NCBI RefSeq assembly: GCF_000367925.1
Contig: NZ_KB849164.1
Location: forward strand, 412,349-476,348
Source: Acinetobacter bohemicus ANC 3994
GTDB taxonomy: Bacteria; Pseudomonadota; Gammaproteobacteria; Pseudomonadales; Moraxellaceae
Direction: 5' to 3'
Length of the DNA stretch: 64,000 nt
Part shown: positions 41,319 to 49,682 of the stretch, piece after piece
Layout of the letters: every line of letters starts with the position of its first letter
Numbering within the stretch: the stretch's first letter is position 1
Made by a program: the position numbers and the translations under genes
The notes under the pieces: model-generated
Database searches by the model: none
Told to the model about the DNA's origin: nothing
The model's input: only the letters and a program-made list of their open reading frames with translations

Positions 41319-42701
41319 TTATTTGTAGCCAATTTTAAATGCTGCTAAGAAGCGATTGGGTTGATGAGCATCAAAAACCACCTGATCGAGAGGACTGGTT
41401 TGTGGGGCTTTTATAAAGGCATTACTTTTTAGCGTTGGGAACTGTGTTACTTGCATTTTTCCTTCATCAATTAAGGCTTGTGCCGCTTGTGTATAGAGGT
41501 CTGGACGATAAACTTGCTTAGCCGTTTCTAAATACCATTGATCTGTTTGGCTCGTGCTGATTTGACCCCAACGACGCATTTGGGTTAACCACCATACTGC
41601 ATCTGAATAATAAGGAATGCCATACTGTCCTTTGAAGAAAGTATGAAATGATTTTGCTGGACGAACATCGCCTGGTTCGTATTCAAATACGCCTGTCATG
41701 CTATTGGCAATAATGTCTTTATCAACACGGATATAATTATCTTGAGCAATAATTTCGGTGGCTTCTTTACGGTTTGTATCGTTGTTTTCATCTAACCAAT
41801 GCGAAGCTCGGATTAAAGCTTTAACTAATTTAAGCGTCGTGGTTGGGTTTTGTTGTGCAAATTTTTGGGTTAAACCAAATACTTTATCCGCACCATTTTC
41901 CCAAATGGCATCTGAAGTAATTACCGATACACCAAAGCCTTTTTTAACTGCTTTTTGATTCCAAGGTTCACCTACGCTATAACCTGAAGTTACACCTTCG
42001 ACCATCGTTGAGATCATCTCTGGTGGGGGAATAACGGTTAAATCTACATCAGAGCCAATGTTACCACTGGTATTATTGTGTGCCGGATCATATGTTCCTG
42101 GATGAATTCCACCCGCGGCAAGCCAATAGCGCAGCATATAATTATGTGTGCCTGTAGGAAAGGTCATGCCTAATTTAAACACTTTTTGTTGCTGTTTATA
42201 TTGAGCAATGACAGGTCTTAAACTGTTGGCACTGATCGGATGTTTAGGCAGATTATGTTCCATCGGAACATTTTTTTTCATTTCATTCCAAACACTATTT
42301 GAAACAGTAATCGCAGCACCATTATAGGACAGCGTGAAAGGAGTAATGATTGGGGTTTTATTTGATGATGGATCAATGAATGATGCTAAAGGCATCGCAG
42401 CGAGCATATGGGCTGCATCTAGTTCATCTTTTTGTACACGTTCGTAAAGCACGCCCCAACTGGGTTGCGCTTCGAGTGTGACATTCAGGCCTTCATCTTT
42501 AAAAAAACCTTTTTCGACAGCGATGGCTAAAGGTGCCATATCGGTCAATTTCACAAAGCCAATTGTGAGGGTCGTTTTTTCAATCGCTAAAGGGCTTGCG
42601 GCAGTTTCTTGATCAGGTTCTTTTTGACAACTGGCCAGTAAAAAACTGAGTCCCACTAAATAGAGTATAAGAAAAACTTTGTTTAATAATATTTTTTTCA
42701 T
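41319..42701 (-). CDS. Orphan nitrate/sulfonate-type ABC substrate-binding lipoprotein
   Basis: About 460 aa, a lipoprotein with signal peptide and lipobox LASC (Cys near residue 25). The body (TIGFVKLTDMAPLAIAVEKGFFKDEGL, then FPTGTHNYMLRYWLAAGGI, PPPEMISTMVEG and YSVGEPWNQKAV) matches the CmpA/NrtA family of nitrate, bicarbonate or cyanate binding proteins. No permease or ATPase of this type is next to it, so it is an orphan or works with distant components. The ATG at 42701 has GGTAA upstream; an earlier ATG adds 19 residues. Ligand is uncertain. Confidence 0.72.
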   Translation of the reverse strand: MKKILLNKVFLILYLVGLSFLLASCQKEPDQETAASPLAIEKTTLTIGFVKLTDMAPLAIAVEKGFFKDEGLNVTLEAQPSWGVLYERVQKDELDAAHMLAAMPLASFIDPSSNKTPIITPFTLSYNGAAITVSNSVWNEMKKNVPMEHNLPKHPISANSLRPVIAQYKQQQKVFKLGMTFPTGTHNYMLRYWLAAGGIHPGTYDPAHNNTSGNIGSDVDLTVIPPPEMISTMVEGVTSGYSVGEPWNQKAVKKGFGVSVITSDAIWENGADKVFGLTQKFAQQNPTTTLKLVKALIRASHWLDENNDTNRKEATEIIAQDNYIRVDKDIIANSMTGVFEYEPGDVRPAKSFHTFFKGQYGIPYYSDAVWWLTQMRRWGQISTSQTDQWYLETAKQVYRPDLYTQAAQALIDEGKMQVTQFPTLKSNAFIKAPQTSPLDQVVFDAHQPNRFLAAFKIGYK

Positions 42702-43144
42702 TAATTTACCGAATTTTATCGTGGATTGAACGCCCTCAAACAGCAAGATAGATGCCAAATGTTCGCTAAATATAGAGAAATTGAATGTCGAGTTCCTGAT
42801 GGAATAGAAATAGAAAATGTTACTGGGAAAAGTGTATTTAATGGATTTGAGTGTGTTTGCACTCTAAAAGAGTTTAACTTTAGGATTATTTGATGATCTA
42901 AGTCTGTCCGGTTATGGAATAGACCTCGAACTTAATTTGGGCATTTTTAAACAAGATGCACATTTTACGTACGCCAAATATTTTTATGCGCGAAAATTGA
43001 GCGCTAAGTTGTTTATAAATAAGCTGCTTTGGGATTTTGCTTACATATTTTTTTTGCACAGCACATATCAACAGCCCCTATATTTTATAGCGTTAAAATG
43101 ATGCATCATTTTAATCAATACGCCGTTCAAGAAAAATAGTGAAT
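42702..43144. other. Gene-free stretch with a palindrome
   Basis: Nearly 500 bp between the orphan binding protein and the end of cysB. It carries the promoter of the binding-protein gene but no ORF with an RBS. The main structure is the 22-bp palindrome at 43093-43114. Confidence 0.5.
43093..43114. promoter_or_regulatory. Perfect 22-bp palindrome
   Basis: TTAAAATGATG and CATCATTTTAA with no loop: the 22-base sequence equals its own reverse complement. A loop-less dyad is more like an operator than a terminator. It lies about 390 bp upstream of the orphan binding-protein start and 80 bp beyond the cysB stop. No regulator can be named from it. Confidence 0.4.
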
Positions 43145-43171
43145 TAAAAAAGGGATATTTTTATATCCCTT
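43145..43171 (-). terminator. Terminator of the sulfate operon
   Basis: AAGGGATAT-tttt-ATATCCCTT with T residues on the minus strand, about 22 bp after the cysB stop. It is the 3' end of the sbp-cysTWAB transcript. Confidence 0.8.
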
Positions 43172-43193
43172 ATGTTTAAACATAATGTGAGTG

Positions 43194-44117
43194 TTAATCT
43201 TCTGGGTAAGCCACTTTTTTCAGGGCTTTAATATCCGCTTCTGGTGAGCAGAGTGAAATAAACTCATAACCATAACCGCGAAGTAAATGACCTTTACGGA
43301 CTGCAATCCAAGTGGTATTCACACCAAAAATATCTGTTGGGATTTGTTTTAAACGGTAATCACGTTCTGCATCGTAAGCGACATTGTTCACAATACCAAC
43401 CCCCATGTTCAGTTCGACATAGGTTTTAATCACATCTGCATCCAATGCTGACATCACGATATCTACATCAATGCCCGCATCTTCGAAGGCTTTGTCAATT
43501 TTTGAACGGCCTGTGAAACCGCCATGGTAAGTGATAATCGGATAGTGAGCTAAATCTTCTAAAGTAATATCTGTTTTATTGGCGAGTGCATGGTTTTGTG
43601 GAACGATAATGCTGTGTTGCCACTGATAGTAAGGCACACTTGCAAGGTTATCTTCCGTGGTTAAAGATTCAGTTGCAATGCCAATGTCAGCTTCGCCTTG
43701 AAGCAACATTTCAGTAATTTCAACTGGGCTGGCTTGTTGTAAAATTAAATGAACTTTTGGAAATTCTTTTTTAAATTGGTTCACAATATGTGGTAACACA
43801 TAGCGTGCTTGAGTATGTGTGGTGGCAATGGTCAGGGTGCCTTCATCAACACGGTTAAAGTCATCTGCAAGGCGTTTAATATTGTCTGCATCAACCAACA
43901 TCCGTTCAACAATCCCCAGTAAAGACTGACCCGGTTCAGTTAAACCCAAGAGACGTTTACCTTTACGAATAAACAGCTGTACACCGAGTTCATCTTCTAA
44001 ATCTTTAATATGTTTACTCACACCCGATTGTGAGGTGTAAAGTGCTGCTGAAGCTTCCGTTAAATTAAAATTTTGTCTAACAGTTTCTCGAATAATTCTT
44101 AATTGTTGGAAATTCAT
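43194..44117 (-). CDS. cysB: LysR-type regulator CysB
   Basis: About 307 aa. LysR regulator of sulfur assimilation, activated by N-acetylserine in enterics. The N-terminal helix-turn-helix has TEASAALYTSQSGVSKHIKDL, typical of CysB/Cbl (TSQSGVSKH). The effector domain follows. I take the ATG at 44117 (MNFQQLRIIRE); an upstream ATG adds 18 residues. Position after cysA in the same direction suggests it shares the sulfate operon. A hairpin at 44143 lies between the two. Cbl cannot be excluded. Confidence 0.87.
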   Translation of the reverse strand: MNFQQLRIIRETVRQNFNLTEASAALYTSQSGVSKHIKDLEDELGVQLFIRKGKRLLGLTEPGQSLLGIVERMLVDADNIKRLADDFNRVDEGTLTIATTHTQARYVLPHIVNQFKKEFPKVHLILQQASPVEITEMLLQGEADIGIATESLTTEDNLASVPYYQWQHSIIVPQNHALANKTDITLEDLAHYPIITYHGGFTGRSKIDKAFEDAGIDVDIVMSALDADVIKTYVELNMGVGIVNNVAYDAERDYRLKQIPTDIFGVNTTWIAVRKGHLLRGYGYEFISLCSPEADIKALKKVAYPED

Positions 44118-44142
44118 AATGCTGTATACCTTAAAAATAGAA

Positions 44143-44160
44143 TGGGGCTTTTTTGCCCCA
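44143..44160 (-). promoter_or_regulatory. Attenuator-like hairpin between cysA and cysB
   Basis: TGGGGC-tttttt-GCCCCA, followed on the minus strand by ATTCTATTTTTAAG, a partial U-tract. It lies in the 54-bp gap between cysA and cysB, so part of the transcripts may stop before cysB. Confidence 0.55.
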
Positions 44161-44171
44161 TCGATGTGCAA

Positions 44172-45233
44172 TTAAGCAACGTCATTGGCAAATAAATGTA
44201 ATGCCGTTGGGCTTAACCACACCGTTTGATTCGGTTTAAATTGATGTAATTTTACTTCATCTGAATGAAGCGAAATTTCAATTAAATTACCTTGGCGATC
44301 TTGCAGTTCGGCAAGCACTTTACCCGCAATCCAGATTTCACGTAAAAAAGTGGCTTGGATGGCATTTTCTTGTGGAGTCGCATGAATGTGCAGTTCATTT
44401 GGACGGGCAAAGGCAATAATTTCACCTTGTGGCGCATCTTTTACTTGTGGCAACTGAAGACGATCTTCACCAATGTGAATAATGCCTTGTTGGTTTTGAC
44501 CTTCAAAACGATTGGCTTGACCCAGAAAGTCGAAGACGAAAGGTGTTGCCGGCTTTTCATAGACTTCACGTGGTGAACCAATTTGCTCTACATTGCCTTT
44601 ATTCATCACAATAATTTGGTCCGCAACTTCTAAAGCTTCTTCTTGATCGTGTGTGACAAAAATTGAAGTAATATGTAATTCGTCATGCAAAGTCCGTAAC
44701 CAGCGACGCAGCTCTTTACGGACTTTAGCATCTAATGCACCAAAAGGTTCATCCAGTAATAGCACACGTGGTTCAACCGCGAGTGCTCGCGCCAAAGCAA
44801 TACGTTGACGTTGTCCCCCAGATAACTGTGCAGGGAAACGGTCAGCCAAAAAGCCCAATTGAACCAGATCAAGTAAACGCGTGACACGTTTTTTAATTTC
44901 GGCCTCAGAAGGACGAGTAGAGCGTGGACGGACACGTAAACCAAAAGCAATGTTTTCGAACACAGTCATGTGGCGGAAAAGTGCGTAATGTTGGAAGACA
45001 AAACCGACTTGACGTTCACGTACATGCACATCAGTAGCATCTTCGCCTTCAAGGATCACTTGACCGCCATCTGCTGATTCTAAACCGGCAATAATGCGCA
45101 GTAGCGTAGTTTTACCACAACCTGAAGGGCCAAGTAATGCAACCAATTGACCCTCTGGAAAATCCAGTGAAATGTTATTCAGTGCATGGAATGCACCAAA
45201 GTGTTTTTCAATATTTTTAACTTGAATACTCAT
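44172..45233 (-). CDS. cysA: Sulfate/thiosulfate ABC transporter ATP-binding protein CysA
   Basis: A 353-aa ABC ATPase that powers sulfate and thiosulfate import through CysT/CysW. Walker A GPSGCGKTT (about residues 34-42), the ABC signature LSGGQRQRIALARALA and Walker B VLLLDEPFGALD are all seen, followed by a C-terminal TOBE-like domain. It is downstream of cysW by 11 bp and upstream of cysB. Length is typical (about 353-365). Confidence 0.95.
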   Translation of the reverse strand: MSIQVKNIEKHFGAFHALNNISLDFPEGQLVALLGPSGCGKTTLLRIIAGLESADGGQVILEGEDATDVHVRERQVGFVFQHYALFRHMTVFENIAFGLRVRPRSTRPSEAEIKKRVTRLLDLVQLGFLADRFPAQLSGGQRQRIALARALAVEPRVLLLDEPFGALDAKVRKELRRWLRTLHDELHITSIFVTHDQEEALEVADQIIVMNKGNVEQIGSPREVYEKPATPFVFDFLGQANRFEGQNQQGIIHIGEDRLQLPQVKDAPQGEIIAFARPNELHIHATPQENAIQATFLREIWIAGKVLAELQDRQGNLIEISLHSDEVKLHQFKPNQTVWLSPTALHLFANDVA

Positions 45234-45244
45234 GATGTCATTCC

Positions 45245-46138
45245 TTAAGAAACTGTTGCATCTTCATTACGTTTACTTTGATTTTCTTGGCGAATCTCAA
45301 CCCATGCTTTTAAAATGAGGGTCACAATCGCGAGCAGAGCCAACAGCGATGACACGGCAAATGCAGCACTAAAGGTATATTCGTTATAAAGGATTTCAAC
45401 GTGTAAAGGTAGCGTATTGGTTTCGCCACGAATATGTCCGGAAACTACCGATACCGCACCGAATTCACCCATTGCACGTGCATTACACAGAATTACGCCG
45501 TAGATTAAACCCCATTTAATGTTCGGTAAGGTCACTTTCCAGAAGGTTTGCCAGCCTGAAGCACCCAGTACAATTGCAGCTTCTTCTTCCTCTGTGCCTT
45601 GTGCTTCCATTAAAGGAATCAGTTCACGAGCCACAAATGGCACAGTAATGAAAATGGTGGCAAGCACAATGGCAGGTGTGGCATACAGGATTTTAATATC
45701 GTGATCCATCAGCCAACCGCCGATCCAACCTTGAGAACCGAAAATCAATACCACCATCAAACCTGCGACAACGGGCGACACAGAAAACGGCATATCAATA
45801 ATGGTGGTTAAAATAGATTTACCACGGAAGTTAAATTTTGCCACCGACCAAGCCGCGGCAACACCAAAGATCACATTGATGGGCACAGCAATTGCCGCCG
45901 TAATTAAGGTCAGTTTTACCGCAGACAAAGTATCTGGATGAACCAAAGCTTGGAAGTAAACGCCAACACCTTGTTTAAAGGCTTCAACGAACACCAAAAT
46001 CAAAGGTAAGATCAGGCAGCTCATAAAGAAAATCAGTGCAATGGTGATGAGCGTATAACGTACCCAAGTCGGTTCACGGGTCGCATCACGAGATTGCAGT
46101 TTTTCTGCTAAGGCATTGCTATTGGTCATTAAGCTCAT
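45245..46138 (-). CDS. cysW: Sulfate/thiosulfate ABC transporter permease CysW
   Basis: About 297 aa inner-membrane permease with about six helices and the binding-protein-dependent transport loop (EEEEAAIVLGASGWQTFWKVTLPNI, the EAA motif). The ATG at 46138 overlaps the cysT stop by 4 bp (ATGA), indicating translational coupling; an upstream ATG at 46171 would extend into cysT. Together with CysT it forms the channel. CysA follows 11 bp later. Confidence 0.94.
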   Translation of the reverse strand: MSLMTNSNALAEKLQSRDATREPTWVRYTLITIALIFFMSCLILPLILVFVEAFKQGVGVYFQALVHPDTLSAVKLTLITAAIAVPINVIFGVAAAWSVAKFNFRGKSILTTIIDMPFSVSPVVAGLMVVLIFGSQGWIGGWLMDHDIKILYATPAIVLATIFITVPFVARELIPLMEAQGTEEEEAAIVLGASGWQTFWKVTLPNIKWGLIYGVILCNARAMGEFGAVSVVSGHIRGETNTLPLHVEILYNEYTFSAAFAVSSLLALLAIVTLILKAWVEIRQENQSKRNEDATVS

Positions 46139-46968
46139 GGCGTAGTTCTCCCTGTACGACGGCTTGCCCATGCTTGTAGCAAGTTAATCAGGAACAAAAT
46201 AGCAAATGAAAGAACCAACATGACCACGGCAATGGTGGTTGCACCGGCGTAATCATATTCTTCTAAACGAGAAATAATCATCAAGGGTGCGATTTCAGTT
46301 TCAAAGGGTTGATTACCCGCAATAAAAATAACCGAACCATATTCACCGACACCGCGAGCAAAGGCCAAAGCAAAACCAGTCAGTAATGCAGGAAATAAAA
46401 TCGGCATAATGATTTTGGTCACAATTTGCAAACGGTTAGCACCCAATGCTGACGCAGCTTCTTCAAGTTCAGTTTCTAAATCGCTCAAAACAGGTTGTAC
46501 AGTACGCACCACAAACGGTAGACCAATAAAAATCAATGCCAATGTAATACCAATAGGCGTATAAGCCACTTGAATGCCTAATGGTTCTAAGTACTGACCA
46601 ATCCAACCTGTCGGTGCATATAAAGATGTGAGCGCAATACCTGCCACTGCTGTGGGTAGAGCAAAAGGTAAATCGACCAATGCATCAACAATACGTTTAC
46701 CGGGGAAGGTATAACGCACTAAGCACCATGCCAGTAATAAGCCAAACACCACATTGATTAAGGCTGCAATAAGTGCAGCACTAAAACTTAACTGCAAAGA
46801 TTTCAGGATGCGTTCTGAACTGAGAATTTCCCATAGACCATCCCATCCAATTCCCAATGATTTAATAAACACGGCGGACAATGGAATAAGAACAATTAAT
46901 GATAAATACGCTAGGGTAAAGCCTAAGGAAAGACCAAATCCTGGCAGCACTCGGGATCGCTGCGACAT
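46135..46968 (-). CDS. cysT: Sulfate/thiosulfate ABC transporter permease CysT (CysU)
   Basis: A 277-aa permease of six helices. The EAA loop is ELEEAASALGANRLQIVTKIIMPI (about 170-193). Its stop overlaps the cysW start. Upstream by 83 bp is a hydrolase gene of the same strand, and sbp lies beyond; the order sbp-hydrolase-cysT-cysW-cysA-cysB is a sulfate uptake cluster. A GCTGAC...GTCAGC stem at 46992-47010 in the gap upstream is weak. Confidence 0.95.
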   Translation of the reverse strand: MSQRSRVLPGFGLSLGFTLAYLSLIVLIPLSAVFIKSLGIGWDGLWEILSSERILKSLQLSFSAALIAALINVVFGLLLAWCLVRYTFPGKRIVDALVDLPFALPTAVAGIALTSLYAPTGWIGQYLEPLGIQVAYTPIGITLALIFIGLPFVVRTVQPVLSDLETELEEAASALGANRLQIVTKIIMPILFPALLTGFALAFARGVGEYGSVIFIAGNQPFETEIAPLMIISRLEEYDYAGATTIAVVMLVLSFAILFLINLLQAWASRRTGRTTP

Positions 46969-47051
46969 GACTACTCCTTAAAAGAGCGAAAGCTGACCAA
47001 TAAAGTCAGCGAAAATAAATGTTTAATTGGCGCAAGCATAATTTGCAGACT

Positions 47052-47657
47052 TTAAATTGCAAATTTAAAAAAGTACTTGCTATCATCAGTAAAATTGATG
47101 TGCTGCAATACATTTTCTGAAATTAAGTAATCATAAATTTCAGGAAATGGACCAAAGCCAGAAGCAACATTAATATGTCCCACTTGACCTAAATTAATCG
47201 GATTGAGTTGCCATGCTTTGGCTAAGCATTTTGCATCTGCAAAATTTAACCAAGGATCATTTTCACTAATGAGTAATGTAGTTGGGACGGCAATTTTGAG
47301 TTGATGAAAATAGCGTTGATAATCTTGTTGGCTATCACGTGAAAAACCAGCTTCACCAAAACGTGCAGGATTAGCAGGAGCCACCAAAATCAAATTTTTA
47401 ATTTTTTGATTTAATTCTGGATGCTGAGCCAGTGCTGCAACTGTGGTGAGACAGCCAAAACTATGTGCAACAATTTGAATCTCATTTTGGATTGGGCGTA
47501 CTGTATTTACAAATGCGCTAATCCAGTCTTGCAAGATGGGTTGATTCCAATCTTGCTGCTGTACACGTGAGCAAGACATGAGTTGTCGTTGTAACCAAGA
47601 TTGCCAGTGGGCATATTCGCTGCCTCCAACGCCTGGCACAATAACGGTATGAATCAT
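47052..47657 (-). CDS. RBBP9/YdeN-family alpha/beta hydrolase
   Basis: A 201-aa serine hydrolase. The nucleophile elbow VAHSFGCL is at about residues 64-71, the Asp in SENDPWLNF and the His in VGHINVASGFGPFPE, giving a complete catalytic triad as in RBBP9/YdeN. It lies between sbp (38 bp upstream) and cysT (83 bp downstream) in the sulfate operon. Its role with sulfur is unknown; it could be an esterase for sulfate esters, but this is only inferred from the position. Confidence 0.82.
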   Translation of the reverse strand: MIHTVIVPGVGGSEYAHWQSWLQRQLMSCSRVQQQDWNQPILQDWISAFVNTVRPIQNEIQIVAHSFGCLTTVAALAQHPELNQKIKNLILVAPANPARFGEAGFSRDSQQDYQRYFHQLKIAVPTTLLISENDPWLNFADAKCLAKAWQLNPINLGQVGHINVASGFGPFPEIYDYLISENVLQHINFTDDSKYFFKFAI

Positions 47658-47695
47658 GTCTTTGCTCCAATGAATACTGCTGAATCAATAATGGC

Positions 47696-48706
47696 TTATT
47701 GCGTATTGTTTGCTTTTACAATTTGATCGAAAACGCCACCAGTTTCGAAGTGTTTCTTCTGAACTTTGTTCCAGCCACCAAATTCTTTATCAATGGTCAC
47801 CAGTTTTAATGGCTTAAATGTAGTGCTGTATTTTTTCAACACGGCTGCATTACGTGGACGGTAATAATTTTTGGCTGCAATGTCCTGACCCAGCGGTGAA
47901 TACAAGAAATTCAAATAAGCTTTTGCCACATTGGCATTGCCATCTTTCTGAACATTTTTTTCAACAATCGCCACCGGTGGCTCAGCTAAAATAGATAAAG
48001 ATGGGGTAATAATTTGGAATTTACCCGGTTGTTCGCGAACAGCTAAGTAAGCTTCGTTTTCCCAAGCCAGCAATACATCGCCAATACCGCGTTCAGCAAA
48101 TGTTGTGGTTGAACCACGAGCACCTGAGTCCAGAACTTTAGTTTGTTTATAAATTTGACGTACAAATTCATGGGCTTTTGCATCATTACCGCCCGGTTGG
48201 TGTTTAGCCCAAGCCCATGCTGCTAAATAGTTCCAACGTGCACCGCCGGAAGTTTTTGGGTTTGGGGTCACAATTTCGACACCCGGTTTCACTAAATCGC
48301 CCCAATCTTTAATCTTTTTAGGGTTGTCTTTACGAACCAAAAAGACAATAGTTGATGTATATGGGGTTGAATTTTGTGGGAATTTCTTTTGCCAATCTTT
48401 AGGCAGTAAATTGGTTTTTTCTGCAATCGCATCAATGTCTGCTGCTAAAGCCAGTGTGACCACGTCTGCATCTAAACCATCAATTACCGCACGCGCTTGT
48501 TTACCTGAACCACCGTGTGACTGTTTGAAATTAAGCTCTTGTCCAGTCGATTTTTTCCAATATGTACCGAACTCTTTATTGAAGTTTTCATAAAGTTCAC
48601 GGGTTGGATCATAGGACACGTTTAAGAAGTCTTTGGCTACAACATTCAATGATGAAACAGAAAGAAGTGCCGCAACAATCCCAAGTTTTAATTTTGAAAA
48701 GCGCAT
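47696..48706 (-). CDS. sbp: Sulfate ABC transporter substrate-binding protein
   Basis: A 336-aa periplasmic protein with signal peptide (about 1-24, VVAKDF cleavage). It matches the Sbp/CysP family: FLNVSYDPTRELYENFNKEFG, KQSHGGSGKQARAVIDGLDADVV and TSGGARWNYLAAWAWA in pieces. It binds sulfate or thiosulfate and feeds CysTWA. It is the first gene of the operon; the promoter lies in the 162-bp gap to pabC. The gap has AT-rich motifs fit for CysB, but I cannot assign exact sites. Confidence 0.93.
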   Translation of the reverse strand: MRFSKLKLGIVAALLSVSSLNVVAKDFLNVSYDPTRELYENFNKEFGTYWKKSTGQELNFKQSHGGSGKQARAVIDGLDADVVTLALAADIDAIAEKTNLLPKDWQKKFPQNSTPYTSTIVFLVRKDNPKKIKDWGDLVKPGVEIVTPNPKTSGGARWNYLAAWAWAKHQPGGNDAKAHEFVRQIYKQTKVLDSGARGSTTTFAERGIGDVLLAWENEAYLAVREQPGKFQIITPSLSILAEPPVAIVEKNVQKDGNANVAKAYLNFLYSPLGQDIAAKNYYRPRNAAVLKKYSTTFKPLKLVTIDKEFGGWNKVQKKHFETGGVFDQIVKANNTQ

Positions 48707-48868
48707 GTGTTTTCCTCAATAATTTTTAGATGTTTAGAACATGGGCTGAGAATAGCGCTATCTTTTATGCGTAAAAAATAATAAAAAATGAATTTTATAT
48801 GAATAAAAGAGATATTAAACGCATTCAGCTGTTCTTAAACTAGGTCATCATTCACAGGATGTTTTGAA

Positions 48869-49681
48869 ATGCTCAGTTTTAAGAATGCGCAGCAAATAAG
48901 CGAGGTCACATTATTGGACCGTGCTTTCCATTATGGTGATGGTTGTTTTAGTACAGCACGCGTTCGGCATGGCAAAATTGAACTTGAAAATTTGCATATG
49001 GCACGCTTAGCTTTTAGTTGTGAACGTCTGCTGTTACAAGCCGATTTAAAGTTGATTCAAAAAAGTTTAGTTTTACTGCAACAGCAATATTTAGCCGTGA
49101 ATGGCACACTTAAAATTGTGATTAGTCGTGGTGATGGTCAGCGTGGCTATAGTTTGCCTGATCATCCTGCCGATGTATGGGTGTTTTTTTATCCCAAAGC
49201 AGTGGATGATTTTCAAGTTGAAAAAATTAAATCGGGTTTATTGCAGCAAGTTCTCGGTTTAACCATGCCCAGTTTGGTTGGTTTAAAAAGTCTGAACCGT
49301 TTGGAACAAGTTTTATTAAAACATGAGGCAGATCAGAAAGGCTGGACTGAAGCACTGGTCACCGATGTACAAGGTTCGGTGGTTGAAGGCGTCAGTAGTA
49401 ATTGCTTCATTCGTTTAAACAATACATGGATTACTCCAGAACTTCGTTATAATGGTGTGCATGGTGTGATGCGTGCCGAGATTTTATCTCGTATGCAGCA
49501 ACAGGGGATTGCTTGCGAACAGCGCTTTATTGATCTGGAAGAAATTTCAAAATTTGAAAGTCTGTTTTTCTGTAATGCCTTAAGCCCAATGAAAGTCGTG
49601 ACTGAATTTCAGCAGCGACCTTTGAATGTTCAAGCCTGTATTGAACTCTTTAATATCCTTCAATTGAATCAGATTCGTTAA
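48869..49681 (+). CDS. pabC: Aminodeoxychorismate lyase PabC
   Basis: A 270-aa fold-type IV PLP enzyme. It turns 4-amino-4-deoxychorismate into p-aminobenzoate and pyruvate, for folate. The N-terminal RAFHYGDGCFSTARV and the lysine in LKSLNRLEQVLLKHEAD are typical of the family. VEGVSSNCFIRLNNTWITPEL in the C-terminal half is the branched-chain-type motif. It starts a cluster pabC-mltG-tmk with 1-3 bp gaps, as in E. coli. Confidence 0.93.
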   Translation: MLSFKNAQQISEVTLLDRAFHYGDGCFSTARVRHGKIELENLHMARLAFSCERLLLQADLKLIQKSLVLLQQQYLAVNGTLKIVISRGDGQRGYSLPDHPADVWVFFYPKAVDDFQVEKIKSGLLQQVLGLTMPSLVGLKSLNRLEQVLLKHEADQKGWTEALVTDVQGSVVEGVSSNCFIRLNNTWITPELRYNGVHGVMRAEILSRMQQQGIACEQRFIDLEEISKFESLFFCNALSPMKVVTEFQQRPLNVQACIELFNILQLNQIR

Positions 49682-49682
49682 T

